The notes under the pieces were generated by a model. That model saw nothing but the letters and a program-made list of their open reading frames with translations. It searched no databases and was not told where the DNA came from. A stretch of 64,000 bases of DNA, taken from NCBI GenBank assembly GCA_051814705.1, contig JBPWQW010000001.1, forward strand, positions 310,001 to 374,000, written 5' to 3'. A program made the position numbers and the translations under genes. This DNA comes from Geojedonia sp051814705 (GTDB lineage Bacteria; Bacteroidota; Bacteroidia; Flavobacteriales; Flavobacteriaceae). Position 1 is the first letter of the stretch, and each line of letters starts with the position of its first letter. Below, one piece after another: positions 34,614-44,485 of this stretch.

Positions 34614-35447
34614 ATGGAAAATACTGTAAAAATTACAGCCGCAGAAGTAAACAAATTAAGACAAACTACAGGAGCAGGAATGATGGACTGCAAAAAAGCT
34701 TTGGTGGAAGCTGAAGGCGATTTTGAAAAAGCCATTGAAGTGTTACGTAAAAAAGGACAAAAAGTAGCTGCAAATAGAGCCGATAGAGAATCTACAGAAG
34801 GAGCGGCCATTGCTAAAGTAAATGCCAATAACACCGTTGGTGTTGCTGTTGTTTTGGGCTGTGAAACTGACTTTGTGGGCAAAAACGAAAGCTTTGTAAG
34901 CTTGGCTAACGAGTTTGCTGATTTGGCATTTAATTATAATTCCAAAGAGGATTTTTTACAAGCCGATTTTAATGGGATGACCGTTGCCGAAAAACTAATT
35001 GAACAAACTGGTGTTATCGGTGAAAAGCTTGAAATTAATGCCTTTGAAAAAATTGAGGCTCCTTATGTTGGATTTTACATCCATGCTGGTAATAAGATTG
35101 CTACTTTGGTTGGTCTGTCTGCTAATATTTCAGGCGCTGATGTTGTAGCCAAAGATGTATCCATGCAGGTTGCAGCCATGAATCCAATAGCGTTAAATGA
35201 AGAAGGCGTAGACGCTTCGATCATTGAAAAAGAAATTGAAATTGCCAAAGACCAGTTACGTCAAGAAGGAAAACCAGAAGCGATGTTAGATAATATTGCC
35301 AAAGGAAAACTTAAACGTTTTTTCAAAGATAACACTTTGGTCAATCAAGAATTCATAAAAGACAACAAGCAAACCGTTGCTCAATATGTGAAAACTATTG
35401 GCGATATAGACGTTGTCAACTTTAAACGTGTAGCTTTAGGTGCATAA
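34614..35447 (+). CDS. tsf: Elongation factor Ts
   Basis: The 277-residue guanine-nucleotide exchange factor for EF-Tu begins with the UBA-like domain (VNKLRQTTGAGMMDCKKALVEAEGDFEKAIEVLRKKG), and the dimerisation core follows (VLGCETDFVGKNE). Complete length. It follows rpsB, the common gene order, and is closed by a strong terminator. Confidence 0.98.
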   Translation: MENTVKITAAEVNKLRQTTGAGMMDCKKALVEAEGDFEKAIEVLRKKGQKVAANRADRESTEGAAIAKVNANNTVGVAVVLGCETDFVGKNESFVSLANEFADLAFNYNSKEDFLQADFNGMTVAEKLIEQTGVIGEKLEINAFEKIEAPYVGFYIHAGNKIATLVGLSANISGADVVAKDVSMQVAAMNPIALNEEGVDASIIEKEIEIAKDQLRQEGKPEAMLDNIAKGKLKRFFKDNTLVNQEFIKDNKQTVAQYVKTIGDIDVVNFKRVALGA

Positions 35448-35469
35448 GCTTAAAAACAATATAAAAATT

Positions 35470-35500
35470 AAAAGCTTCTCAATATTGAGAAGCTTTTTTT
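35470..35500 (+). terminator. Terminator after tsf
   Basis: The 12-bp stem AAAAGCTTCTCA / TGAGAAGCTTTT with loop ATAT is perfect and is followed by a T-tract. Confidence 0.93.
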
Positions 35501-35517
35501 ATATTCAAAATCTACTT

Positions 35518-35545
35518 TTGTAAATTGCAATAATGATTATATTTG
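35518..35545 (+). promoter_or_regulatory. Promoter of pyrH-frr
   Basis: TTG (35518-35520), 17 bp, then TATATTTG (35538-35545) matches the Bacteroidetes consensus. It lies between the tsf terminator and pyrH, so pyrH-frr is an independent transcription unit. Confidence 0.8.
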
Positions 35546-35574
35546 CTAAACCTTTAAAAAATCAATAGATCCTA

Positions 35575-36285
35575 ATGATGAAATACAAAAGAATTCTCTT
35601 AAAACTCTCTGGTGAAGCCTTGATGGGAACACGCCAATATGGGATAGATCCTATCAGACTAGCAGAATATGCTCAAGACATCAAAGAGATCAGAGATGAA
35701 GGTGTAGAAGTAGCCATTGTCATTGGTGGCGGTAACATTTTTAGAGGTGTGGCAGGTGCGAGCAATGGAATGGATCGTGTACAAGGAGACAATATGGGCA
35801 TGTTGGCAACCATCATCAATGGTCTTGCTTTACAAAGCGCTTTGGAAGATGCCGAAGTGCCAACCCGTTTACAAACGGCCATTCATATTGAAGAAGTTGC
35901 AGAACCCTTTATAAGACGCAGAGCTATAAGGCATTTAGAAAAAGGCCGTGTCGTTATATTTGGCGGTGGAACTGGAAATCCCTATTTTACAACCGATTCC
36001 GCAGCTGTGTTAAGAGCAATAGAAATTGAAGCCGAAGTGATTTTAAAAGGTACTCGTGTAGATGGAATCTATAATGTCGACCCCGAAAAAGATACCGAAG
36101 CCATTAAATTCGACGATATTTCATTTGAAGATGTTCTGCGAAAAGGTTTAAAAGTTATGGACACCACAGCATTTACCTTAAGCCACGAAAACGAATTGCC
36201 AATTATTGTTTTTGATATGAACAAAAAAGGAAATTTATTTAAAGTGGTTTCTGGCGAAAATATAGGAACAAAAGTTAATCTATAA
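35575..36285 (+). CDS. pyrH: UMP kinase
   Basis: This 236-residue enzyme of the amino acid kinase fold converts UMP to UDP. Diagnostic segments are KRILLKLSGEALMG, VIGGGNIFRG, the DNMGMLATIINGLALQ region and FGGGTGNPYFTTDSAAVLRA. Two ATGs in tandem start the frame (35575 and 35578); the second gives the usual MKYKRIL start. frr follows 51 bp later. Confidence 0.97.
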   Translation: MMKYKRILLKLSGEALMGTRQYGIDPIRLAEYAQDIKEIRDEGVEVAIVIGGGNIFRGVAGASNGMDRVQGDNMGMLATIINGLALQSALEDAEVPTRLQTAIHIEEVAEPFIRRRAIRHLEKGRVVIFGGGTGNPYFTTDSAAVLRAIEIEAEVILKGTRVDGIYNVDPEKDTEAIKFDDISFEDVLRKGLKVMDTTAFTLSHENELPIIVFDMNKKGNLFKVVSGENIGTKVNL

Positions 36286-36336
36286 CCTAATTAATGTAAG
36301 ACTTTATTTTTGAATCATTAAACTAAAACTTTAAAA

Positions 36337-36894
36337 ATGGGCGAAGACTTTCAATTCATATTGGACACTACAGAAGAGGCCATGGATAACGTCATTAAAC
36401 ATCTCGAAAAGCAATTGGCAAATATTAGGGCTGGTAAAGCAAGTCCTTCCATGTTGGGAAGCGTTTTGGTCAATTATTACGGTTCGCAAACACCCTTAAA
36501 CCAAGTGTCAAACGTCAATACACCCGATGGAAGAACTATTACGGTTCAACCTTGGGAAAAAAGTATGCTTCAAGAAATTGAAAAAGGTATTCAAATTGCC
36601 AATCTGGGTTTTAATCCCATGAACAACGGCGAAACCATTATCATTAATGTGCCTCCTTTAACTGAAGAACGCAGACGTGATTTAGCTAAACAAGCAAAAA
36701 CCGAGGCTGAAGATGCCAAAATTGGTATTAGGAGTGCTCGTAAAGATGCCAACACCGAGATTAAGAAACTAGACCAGTATTCTGAAGATTTGCAAAAAAA
36801 TGCAGAAATAGATATACAAGGTATGACCGATAAATACGTTAAAAAGATAGATTACATTTTAGAAGTCAAAGAAAGAGAAATTATGACAGTATAG
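36337..36894 (+). CDS. frr: Ribosome recycling factor
   Basis: This 185-residue protein dissociates post-termination ribosomes together with EF-G. The conserved central part is present (LANIRAGKASPSMLGSVLVNYYG, NTPDGRTITVQPWEKS, PPLTEERRRDLAKQAK), and the ending YVKKIDYILEVKEREIMTV is complete. It lies after pyrH as in most bacteria and is followed by a short terminator. Confidence 0.98.
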   Translation: MGEDFQFILDTTEEAMDNVIKHLEKQLANIRAGKASPSMLGSVLVNYYGSQTPLNQVSNVNTPDGRTITVQPWEKSMLQEIEKGIQIANLGFNPMNNGETIIINVPPLTEERRRDLAKQAKTEAEDAKIGIRSARKDANTEIKKLDQYSEDLQKNAEIDIQGMTDKYVKKIDYILEVKEREIMTV

Positions 36895-36897
36895 GCT

Positions 36898-36920
36898 AAA
36901 GCGGCATTTGTCGCTTTTTT
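36898..36920 (+). terminator. Terminator after frr
   Basis: The stem AAAGCGGC / GTCGCTTT, with one G-U pair and loop ATTT, is followed by seven T residues. The stem starts a few bases after the frr stop. Confidence 0.8.
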
Positions 36921-36950
36921 TATTCATTGCCAAACCCATATAAACCATTA

Positions 36951-38228
36951 ATGAAAACGTACTGTGCAATTCTATTTTTTTTACTCTGTATAACTCCTGC
37001 CCAGCCCCAATCAAGTTCAATTTCCAAAGACACCATCACAATTGAAAATGACACGCTTAAAAAAGCCGAGTTTTTAAAACAATTGGGCAATGGTTATTAT
37101 TCTACAAAATTCTTTAACCTAGACTTACGCTATCTTATAAAATACAATCAATATGAAGGCTTTAGAACAGGATTGGGTGGTATTACCAATACAGCCTTCT
37201 CTGAAAAATACCGAATTAACGGCTACTTAGTTTATGGGTTTAGAGATCATGGATTTAAATACAGTGTGGGTGGCGGATTTAGAGTTGCTCCAGAAACACA
37301 AACATGGATCAATTTTTCGTATACTAATGATTTACAAGAGACGGGGAGCTCGGCCTTTTTAACCGACAAGCGTTTTTTTTCATTTTTTGAACCCCGTTTG
37401 CTCAACATCGATCTGTTTCATTGGCAAATCACCAAAGCCATCAGTATAGAACATAAGTTTAGCACTGATTTGATTTCAGAACTACAATTTGCTATTAGTA
37501 AAATTGACCCTACCTATGATTATACTTTTGTAGCTAATGATACTACCTATGATGGTTTTGATATCAGTATGGCAAAATTATCTTTACAATGGAGCCCCTT
37601 TAGAAAACATGTGACTGTCAATGAAAAAGCAATTGAAATTTCAGAAGGTTTCCCTCAATTTACGCTACAACTCACCAAAAGTTTTAAAAATGTCATTAAC
37701 GGGGATTTTAATTTTTTCAAAACAGACTTCCGAACGCTTTATAAATTAAATTACAATGATGATGTTTTCACTGAAGTTAACTTGACTTCTGGAATTGCCA
37801 TTGGAACAACACCCTTAACCCATTTGTACCATGCTTATCCCAACAACATTAACAAAGAAACCATTTTACAACGTTTTTCTGTAGCGGGAATCAACAGCTT
37901 TGAAACCATGTTTTTTAATGAATTTTTCTCTGATCGGTTCGCTACGCTTCAACTAAAACATTATATCAAGCCCTTTAAAATTACTGAACGTTACAGACCA
38001 CAGCTTGTGCTAATTTCACGTTTTGCATTAGGCGACATGAGCCATAAAGAACGGCATCAAAACATGAACTTCGGGACACTTAGTAAGGGCTATTCTGAAG
38101 CTGGGTTCGAAATAAACAAACTGCTATTTGGTTTTGGGCTGAGTTTCGCATATCGATATGGTGCCTATCACTTGCCTAAAAGAGAAGATAATATGGCGTT
38201 TAAGTTTACATTTAACGTCACCCTTTAA
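36951..38228 (+). CDS. Outer membrane barrel protein resembling the C-terminal half of DUF5686
   Basis: The protein is 425 residues from the ATG at 36951, which begins a good signal peptide (MKTYCAILFFLLCITPAQPQ). The body is rich in alternating aromatic strands (FGFGLSFAYRYGAYHL) and ends FKFTFNVTL, typical of an outer membrane beta-barrel. Segments such as NSFETMFFNEFFSDRFATLQLKHY resemble the C-terminal barrel of DUF5686 proteins. Those are usually twice as long, with a carboxypeptidase-like N-terminal domain that is absent here. A DUF5686 gene often follows frr in this family as I recall. The function is unknown and the family call is tentative. Confidence 0.6.
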   Translation: MKTYCAILFFLLCITPAQPQSSSISKDTITIENDTLKKAEFLKQLGNGYYSTKFFNLDLRYLIKYNQYEGFRTGLGGITNTAFSEKYRINGYLVYGFRDHGFKYSVGGGFRVAPETQTWINFSYTNDLQETGSSAFLTDKRFFSFFEPRLLNIDLFHWQITKAISIEHKFSTDLISELQFAISKIDPTYDYTFVANDTTYDGFDISMAKLSLQWSPFRKHVTVNEKAIEISEGFPQFTLQLTKSFKNVINGDFNFFKTDFRTLYKLNYNDDVFTEVNLTSGIAIGTTPLTHLYHAYPNNINKETILQRFSVAGINSFETMFFNEFFSDRFATLQLKHYIKPFKITERYRPQLVLISRFALGDMSHKERHQNMNFGTLSKGYSEAGFEINKLLFGFGLSFAYRYGAYHLPKREDNMAFKFTFNVTL

Positions 38229-38299
38229 GGTATTATTAACTAGAATTTAATTAGCTAATCTTTGGGTTTTTTCTACCTTTGTCGCATTTTTACAAGGGT

Positions 38300-40705
38300 A
38301 TGTTTAAACTATTTACGACCAATTTCTGGGAAGTTGTTGCACGACTAATTTTGCGCAACAAAATTGCCATTTTAATTACCATCATACTAGCGACGCTTTT
38401 TTTTAGCTATCAATGGAAAAATATGCGCTTCACTTATACAGAAGCCAATTTATTGCCAGACGATAACCCTGTTAATGTCACCTATAATGAATTTTTAAAA
38501 ATCTTTGGCGAAGAAGGCAATCTTGTAGTTCTTGGAGTTAAAGATTCTACGCTTTTTACAGTTGAAAAACTCAATGCTTGGAACAAATTTTGTGAAGATT
38601 TTAAACAGTATAGTGAAGTTGAAGCGGTCATTTCAATAAAAGATTTACAAAAACTTGTAAAAAACAACAGTGAAGAACGGTTTGATTTAGAACCGTTTAT
38701 TAAAGATTCAATCCATTCCTCTGCACAAATAAAAACTCTTGAAAAGGAACTGTTTGAGCAATATCCTTTTTATGATAATTTTCTGTTCAATAAGGAAACC
38801 AAAACTATACGTACCGCTTTATATCTCGATAAAGATATTGTAAATACCTCCGCCCGAAAGGACTTTATTATTAATGTCTTGGAAAGCAAAGTTGCTGCAT
38901 TTGAAAAAGCTTACAATATTGATGTTAGAGTTTCTGGAATGCCTTATATACGCACGCTAAATGCTCAAAATATAGTAGATGAAATTGGGATATTCATTGG
39001 AGCGGCCCTGTTCGTCACTTCGCTTATTTTCTTTTTCTTTTTTAGATCGCTTAGAGCCACGCTTATTTCACTGTTAACGGTTTGCGTGGGTGTCATGTGG
39101 ACTTTTGGAATTATTGGCCTTTTAAACTACGAAATTACAGTATTAACGGCTTTGATTCCCCCTTTAATTATTGTTATTGGTATACCCAACTGCATTTTCC
39201 TAATCAATAAATACCAGCATGAAGTAAAATCTCATGGCAATAAAGCCAAATCCTTGCAAAGGGTCATTATAAAAATAGGCAACGCAACTTTAATGACCAA
39301 TGTCACCACTGCATCAGGTTTTGCTACTTTTATCTTAACTGAAAGCACGCTATTAAAACAGTTTGGAATTGTAGCGTCTTTAAGCATTTTGGGCATTTTT
39401 TTATTATGCATAATGCTCGTTCCAATTATATATACCTTTTCACCTTATCCAAAAGATCGGCACTTAGAACATTTAAATAAACGTTGGATTGGGCACTTTG
39501 TGGATTGGATGGTGCGCATGGTTAAGGAGCGCAAAATTGCTATTTATACGACTGCTTTATTATTATTGATTGTCAGTATTATTGGCATTTATCAAATCAA
39601 AATTTCGGGTAGTTTAATAGAAGATATGCCAAAAAACAAGGAGTTCTTTCAGGACATTCGTTTTTTTGAAAATGAATTTAATGGAATCATGCCTTTAGAG
39701 ATTATGGTTGATACCAAACGCAAAAGAGGGGTCATGAAATTGAGTACCCTCAAACGTATGGACGAGCTCGAAGAACTCATTGTTGAAATTCCAGAGCTTT
39801 CTAGACCTATTTCTGTAGTAGGTTTGGCTAAATATTCCAAACAAGCCTATTATAATGGCAATCCAAAATACTATCAGCTTCCTACTAGTCAAGAGAACAG
39901 TTTTATTTTATCCTATGCAAAAAATTCATCTCCCAATACAAACCTGCTTAAAAATTTTGTAGATAGTACAGGGCAATATGCGCGCATCACCACCTTTATG
40001 AAAGATATTGGAACGGATAAAATGGAGGGTATTGAAGAGGATCTTCAAAATAAGATAGATAAAGTTTTTCCAAAGGAACAGTATAACGTAATCATGACTG
40101 GAAAAGCCTTATTATTTCAAAAAGGCACTAAATATCTGGTAAAAAATCTAGCCATTTCATTATCGCTGGCCATTTTGCTGATCGCTTTATTTATGGCTTA
40201 TATGTTTCGGTCTTTTAAAATGATTATCATATCTCTTATCCCAAATATAATCCCACTCATAATTACGGCAGGACTTATGGGCTATTTAGGAGTTCCTATA
40301 AAACCTTCAACTATTTTGGTGTTTAGCATTGCGTTTGGAATTTCGGTAGATGACACCATTCATTTTTTGGCAAAATACCGGCAGGAGCTTCAAGCCAATC
40401 ACTGGAAGATTAGAAAATCAGTATACGCTGCATTACGTGAAACTGGAGTAAGCATGTTTTATACTTCAATTGTTTTGTTTTTTGGCTTTTCAGTCTTTAC
40501 TATTTCAAGTTTTGGAGGAACCGTTGCCTTAGGCGCATTGGTTTCAACCACCTTATTGTTTGCGATGCTTTCTAATTTACTACTGCTGCCTTCATTGTTG
40601 TTGTCATTAGAACGAAGCATTGCCAATAAAGAAGTTTTAAAAGAGCCTGCAATCAATATTTTTCCTGATGAAGATGAAACGGACAACGAAATCCAAAAAA
40701 AATAA
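38300..40705 (+). CDS. RND superfamily (MMPL/HpnN-like) exporter
   Basis: The protein is 801 residues from the ATG at 38300 (MFKLFTTNFWEVVARLILRNK). The frame is open to a TTG seven codons earlier, which overlaps a TACCTTTG promoter-like element and is unlikely. It has two repeats, each with one transmembrane helix, a large periplasmic loop and five further helices (about 20-400 and 415-790). The second carries the FGISVDDTIHFLAKYRQEL motif with Asp pairs expected for proton coupling. Relatives export lipids, hopanoids or other hydrophobic compounds. There is no adaptor or outer membrane partner gene nearby. Confidence 0.87.
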   Translation: MFKLFTTNFWEVVARLILRNKIAILITIILATLFFSYQWKNMRFTYTEANLLPDDNPVNVTYNEFLKIFGEEGNLVVLGVKDSTLFTVEKLNAWNKFCEDFKQYSEVEAVISIKDLQKLVKNNSEERFDLEPFIKDSIHSSAQIKTLEKELFEQYPFYDNFLFNKETKTIRTALYLDKDIVNTSARKDFIINVLESKVAAFEKAYNIDVRVSGMPYIRTLNAQNIVDEIGIFIGAALFVTSLIFFFFFRSLRATLISLLTVCVGVMWTFGIIGLLNYEITVLTALIPPLIIVIGIPNCIFLINKYQHEVKSHGNKAKSLQRVIIKIGNATLMTNVTTASGFATFILTESTLLKQFGIVASLSILGIFLLCIMLVPIIYTFSPYPKDRHLEHLNKRWIGHFVDWMVRMVKERKIAIYTTALLLLIVSIIGIYQIKISGSLIEDMPKNKEFFQDIRFFENEFNGIMPLEIMVDTKRKRGVMKLSTLKRMDELEELIVEIPELSRPISVVGLAKYSKQAYYNGNPKYYQLPTSQENSFILSYAKNSSPNTNLLKNFVDSTGQYARITTFMKDIGTDKMEGIEEDLQNKIDKVFPKEQYNVIMTGKALLFQKGTKYLVKNLAISLSLAILLIALFMAYMFRSFKMIIISLIPNIIPLIITAGLMGYLGVPIKPSTILVFSIAFGISVDDTIHFLAKYRQELQANHWKIRKSVYAALRETGVSMFYTSIVLFFGFSVFTISSFGGTVALGALVSTTLLFAMLSNLLLLPSLLLSLERSIANKEVLKEPAINIFPDEDETDNEIQKK

Positions 40706-40759
40706 ATTCCAAGCTACAATAATCTTGATTCTAAAACTTGGAATTTAAAGGTTTGGTGC

Positions 40760-40789
40760 TTGAAAGCCGAATGGCTTTTTTTATCTTTG
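40760..40789 (+). promoter_or_regulatory. Promoter of asnS
   Basis: TTG (40760-40762), 19 bp, then TATCTTTG (40782-40789) is an exact consensus match. The start codon at 40808 follows 18 bp later, giving a very short leader. The element also argues against an upstream extension of the asnS frame. Confidence 0.88.
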
Positions 40790-40807
40790 CATTCAAAATT
40801 TTATAAC

Positions 40808-42241
40808 ATGAAAATTCATACCGTTGCAGAATTATTATCTAAAAAAAAGGCTTTTCTCGATATAGAAGTAAAAGGTTGGGTAAGAACATTTAGGGCCAAT
40901 CGTTTTATCGCTTTAAATGATGGTTCTACAATTCACAATATACAATGTGTGGTCGACTTTGAAAATACCGATGAAACCACTTTAAAACGCATAACAACTG
41001 GCGCAGCAATCCATATTAAAGGACAGCTTGTGGAAAGTCTTGGAAAAGGACAAAACGTCGAAATTCAAGTAAACTCAATAGCAATTTTAGGGGATTCTGA
41101 TCCAGAAACATACCCAATTCAACCTAAAAAGCATTCTTTTGAATTTTTACGTGAAAATGCCCATTTGCGCACACGTACAAATACTTTTAGTGCCATCATG
41201 CGCTTGCGCTCATCCTTATCTTTTGCCATTCACAGCTATTTTAACGAGAATGGATTTTATTATATGCACACACCAATTATAACTGGTAGTGATGCTGAAG
41301 GTGCTGGTGAAATGTTTAGGGTTAGTGCTTTGGATGCTAAAAACCCGCCTTTGAATGATCAAGGACAGGTCAATTATAAAGAAGATTTTTTTGGTAAAGA
41401 AACCAATCTTACCGTTTCAGGCCAGCTGGAAGCCGAGACTTATGCCATGTCATTGGGCAAGGTTTACACTTTTGGCCCAACTTTTAGAGCAGAAAATTCT
41501 AATACCTCACGTCATCTCGCAGAATTTTGGATGATAGAACCCGAAGTAGCTTTTATGGATTTAGCTGGAAATATGGATTTGGCTGAAGGTTTTACAAAAT
41601 ACATTTTAAACTATGTATTGAACCACAATCGAGATGACTTGGAGTTTCTTGAAAACCGATTATTGGATGAAGAAAAAGCAAAACCACAGGCCGAACGCAG
41701 TGAAATGAGCTTGATTGAAAAAATCAAGTTTGTTGTGGATAACAATTTTAAACGCGTAAGTTATACTGAAGCCATAGAAATTTTAAAAGCGTCCAAGCCC
41801 AACAAAAAAAAGAAATTCAATTATATCATTGAATCCTGGGGCGCAGATCTACAAAGTGAACATGAACGTTTTCTAGTGGAAAAACATTTTAAATGCCCAG
41901 TAATTTTATTCGACTATCCAGCAACTATTAAAGCCTTCTATATGCGCTTAAATGAAGATGGCAAAACAGTTAGAGCCATGGATATATTGTTTCCTGGAAT
42001 TGGTGAAATTGTAGGCGGTTCACAACGAGAAGAGCGTTTGGACGTCTTAAAAACTAAAATGAAAGCGTTAGGTATCGACGAAAAAGAACTTTGGTGGTAT
42101 TTGGATTTGCGCAAATATGGCACAGCGGTACATTCTGGTTTTGGCCTTGGATTTGAGCGTTTGGTGATGTTTGTTACAGGAATGAGCAATATTAGAGATG
42201 TTATACCTTATCCTAGGACGCCGCAAAATGCTGAGTTCTAA
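40808..42241 (+). CDS. asnS: Asparaginyl-tRNA synthetase
   Basis: This 477-residue class IIb synthetase charges tRNA-Asn. The N-terminal OB-fold anticodon domain is about 1-110 (FLDIEVKGWVRTFRANRFIALNDGS). The catalytic domain has motif 2 (GPTFRAENSNTSRHLAEFWMIEPE) and motif 3 (GFGLGFERLVMFVTG). Asn-type rather than Asp-type is indicated by overall length and by the missing GAD insertion. The ATG at 40808 is preferred over the open frame to 40760, because the promoter occupies that stretch. A long-loop terminator follows. Confidence 0.97.
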   Translation: MKIHTVAELLSKKKAFLDIEVKGWVRTFRANRFIALNDGSTIHNIQCVVDFENTDETTLKRITTGAAIHIKGQLVESLGKGQNVEIQVNSIAILGDSDPETYPIQPKKHSFEFLRENAHLRTRTNTFSAIMRLRSSLSFAIHSYFNENGFYYMHTPIITGSDAEGAGEMFRVSALDAKNPPLNDQGQVNYKEDFFGKETNLTVSGQLEAETYAMSLGKVYTFGPTFRAENSNTSRHLAEFWMIEPEVAFMDLAGNMDLAEGFTKYILNYVLNHNRDDLEFLENRLLDEEKAKPQAERSEMSLIEKIKFVVDNNFKRVSYTEAIEILKASKPNKKKKFNYIIESWGADLQSEHERFLVEKHFKCPVILFDYPATIKAFYMRLNEDGKTVRAMDILFPGIGEIVGGSQREERLDVLKTKMKALGIDEKELWWYLDLRKYGTAVHSGFGLGFERLVMFVTGMSNIRDVIPYPRTPQNAEF

Positions 42242-42359
42242 ATAGAGCAGCCGATAAGTTTTATACATAATGCCCGTTAACTAATTTTCAAACTAAATGA
42301 ATATGTTAATAGGCAATTGCGTCTGAACAACAAGCAACATTAAATATAAACAGATGAAA

Positions 42360-42396
42360 CAATCTAATATTTCAATATATGTAGATTGTTTTTTTT
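42360..42396 (+). terminator. Terminator after asnS
   Basis: The 7-bp stem CAATCTA / TAGATTG with a 15-nt AT-rich loop is followed by ten T residues, 120 bp downstream of the asnS stop. Confidence 0.7.
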
Positions 42397-42422
42397 AATT
42401 TTAGAGTCAATCTAATTAAACC

Positions 42423-43880
42423 ATGCTCAAGCAATATTTACAGTTTAAATTATCGCAAAAGTTGTCGCCGCAGCAGATTCAATTAATGAAATTGATTCAG
42501 TTGCCCACACAGGCATTTGAGCAGCGTTTAAAACAAGAGATTGAAGAAAACCCCGCTTTAGAAACCGATAAGGAAACTGTGGATGATAATTATGATGAAT
42601 TTGATAACTCATCTGATGAAATTAATGATAATGAATCCATTGGATCGGATGATATCAATGTCGATGAATATTTAAGTGATGATGAAGTTCCAGATTATAG
42701 AACTCAAGCCAATAATTACAGTGCTGATGACGAAGAAAGGGATATTCCTTATGCCTCTGGTATATCCTTTACACAACATTTGACGAGCCAATTAAACACT
42801 TTTTCGCTTTCAGATGAAGACTATGAAATCGCCGAATTTTTGGTGGGCAGTGTTGACGAAAGTGGTTATATTAGGCGCTCTTTGTCTGATATTGTAGATG
42901 ATTTAGCATTTACTCAAAACATCATGACCAATGAAAAAGCTGTGGATAAAATTCTGCAAATTGTTCACCAGTTAGACCCGGCAGGTGTTGGGGCAAGAAA
43001 TCTACAAGAATGTTTAAGCATTCAATTGCATCGCAAAGAAAAACATCCAGATGTTGAACTAGCAATAGAAATTATAGACAAAGCTTTTGAACAGTTCACA
43101 AAAAAGCATTACAAAAAGTTGTTACAAAAATTTGATATTACCGAGTTGCAGCTAAAAGGCGCGATTGATCAAATTGAACGCTTAAACCCAAAACCGGGCG
43201 GGTCTTATGCCGGTAATACCAAAATAGTCGAACATGTAGTTCCAGATTTTGCAATAAGAATTACTGAAGGTGAATTGGAGCTGACCTTAAACGGTAGAAA
43301 TGCACCCGAACTTCATGTATCAAGAGAATACAAGAATATGCTTAAAGGCTACAAGGAAGCTACCGACAAAAGTAAATCACAAAAAGATGCGGTAATGTTC
43401 ATCAAACAAAAGCTCGATTCTGCTAAATGGTTTATAGAGGCCATTAAGCAACGCCAACAAACGCTTTTTGTAACCATGAGCGCCATTATGCATTACCAAA
43501 AAGATTATTTTTTATCGGGTGATGAGCGCAAGTTAAGGCCCATGATCCTGAAAGATATTGCCGACGAAATTGATATGGACGTGTCTACAGTTTCTCGCGT
43601 TGCCAATAGCAAATACGTCGATACACCTTATGGCACGAAACTGATCAAGGAATTATTTTCTGAGTCCATGACCAACGATCAAGGCGAAGAAGTTTCAACT
43701 AGAGAAATCAAAAAAATTCTTGAAACCGTCATTGAAGAAGAGAACAAGAGAAAACCTCTAACCGACGAAAAATTAGCTTCAATATTATTGGAAAAAGGCT
43801 ATCCAATAGCGCGCCGTACCGTTGCAAAATACCGAGAGCAATTGGACATTCCTGTAGCCCGATTACGCAAAAAAATATGA
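42423..43880 (+). CDS. rpoN: RNA polymerase sigma-54 factor
   Basis: This 485-residue sigma factor has the Gln/Leu-rich region I (LSQKLSPQQIQLMKLIQLPTQAFEQRL), an acidic region II (about 55-115), the core-binding region (about 125-330), the HTH region (IADEIDMDVSTVSRVANSKYV) and the RpoN box ARRTVAKYRE near the C-terminus. Sigma-54 promoters (GG-N10-GC type) need activators with AAA+ domains, none of which is in this window. The next gene overlaps the stop by 4 bp (ATGA), so the two are cotranscribed. Confidence 0.97.
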   Translation: MLKQYLQFKLSQKLSPQQIQLMKLIQLPTQAFEQRLKQEIEENPALETDKETVDDNYDEFDNSSDEINDNESIGSDDINVDEYLSDDEVPDYRTQANNYSADDEERDIPYASGISFTQHLTSQLNTFSLSDEDYEIAEFLVGSVDESGYIRRSLSDIVDDLAFTQNIMTNEKAVDKILQIVHQLDPAGVGARNLQECLSIQLHRKEKHPDVELAIEIIDKAFEQFTKKHYKKLLQKFDITELQLKGAIDQIERLNPKPGGSYAGNTKIVEHVVPDFAIRITEGELELTLNGRNAPELHVSREYKNMLKGYKEATDKSKSQKDAVMFIKQKLDSAKWFIEAIKQRQQTLFVTMSAIMHYQKDYFLSGDERKLRPMILKDIADEIDMDVSTVSRVANSKYVDTPYGTKLIKELFSESMTNDQGEEVSTREIKKILETVIEEENKRKPLTDEKLASILLEKGYPIARRTVAKYREQLDIPVARLRKKI

Positions 43881-44485
43881 TGCATCGTATTCTTAAAAGT
43901 ATCTCGTTTATTTTTCATCCTTTATTGATGCCTTTTTTAGGGGTGCTATTTTATTTTTCAAAATCACCGCGATTTATACCAGATTTTACAATTAAAGCAA
44001 AATTATTTTCGATAGGTATTTTAACAATAGTGCTCCCTATACTCTTATTTTATCTGCTTAAGACCATCAATAAAATAAACTCTTTTTATTTAGAAACCAC
44101 AAAGGAACGTATATGGCCTCTAATCTTAAATTGTGCAATAGTTATCCTGATATTAAATAGAGTTTTAACCCAAAATGAAATTCCGGAACTTTACTTTTTC
44201 TTTATTGGAATTTTAGGTTCCACCTTAGCCTGTTTAATGTTGGCAATACTAAATTTCAAGGTTAGTATTCACATGATTGCTTCTGCTGGTTTATTTATGT
44301 TTGTAGTGGCTATTGGCATTCATTTTAAAATCAATATCAATGGTACCATTGCTGCTTTGTGCATTATTATGGGCGCCATTGCCACATCTAGGTTGCATCT
44401 AAAAGCACATACAACAGCAGAATTGATTATAGGCTTTTTTATTGGATTAGTTCCCCAACTAATTATGTTAAATTATTGGTTATAG
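43877..44485 (+). CDS. PAP2-like membrane protein
   Basis: This 202-residue protein has about six transmembrane helices. The end SRLHLKAHTTAELIIGFFIG resembles motif 3 of PAP2 (lipid phosphatase) membrane proteins, SRxxxxxHxxxxVxxG. The KVSIHMIASAG stretch may be motif 2, with His as acid. The first PAP2 motif (KxxxxxxRP) is visible only as a weak version, TTKERIWPL. The protein may thus dephosphorylate a polyprenyl or phospholipid substrate, but this is a guess. It overlaps rpoN by 4 bp and the convergent barrel gene by 6 bp. Confidence 0.65.
   Translation: MMHRILKSISFIFHPLLMPFLGVLFYFSKSPRFIPDFTIKAKLFSIGILTIVLPILLFYLLKTINKINSFYLETTKERIWPLILNCAIVILILNRVLTQNEIPELYFFFIGILGSTLACLMLAILNFKVSIHMIASAGLFMFVVAIGIHFKININGTIAALCIIMGAIATSRLHLKAHTTAELIIGFFIGLVPQLIMLNYWL

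Noticed and set aside
38279..38299. Seven-codon TTG-started extension of the MMPL exporter
   Set aside because: The stretch overlaps a TACCTTTG promoter-like element and the ATG at 38300 gives the expected short cytoplasmic start.
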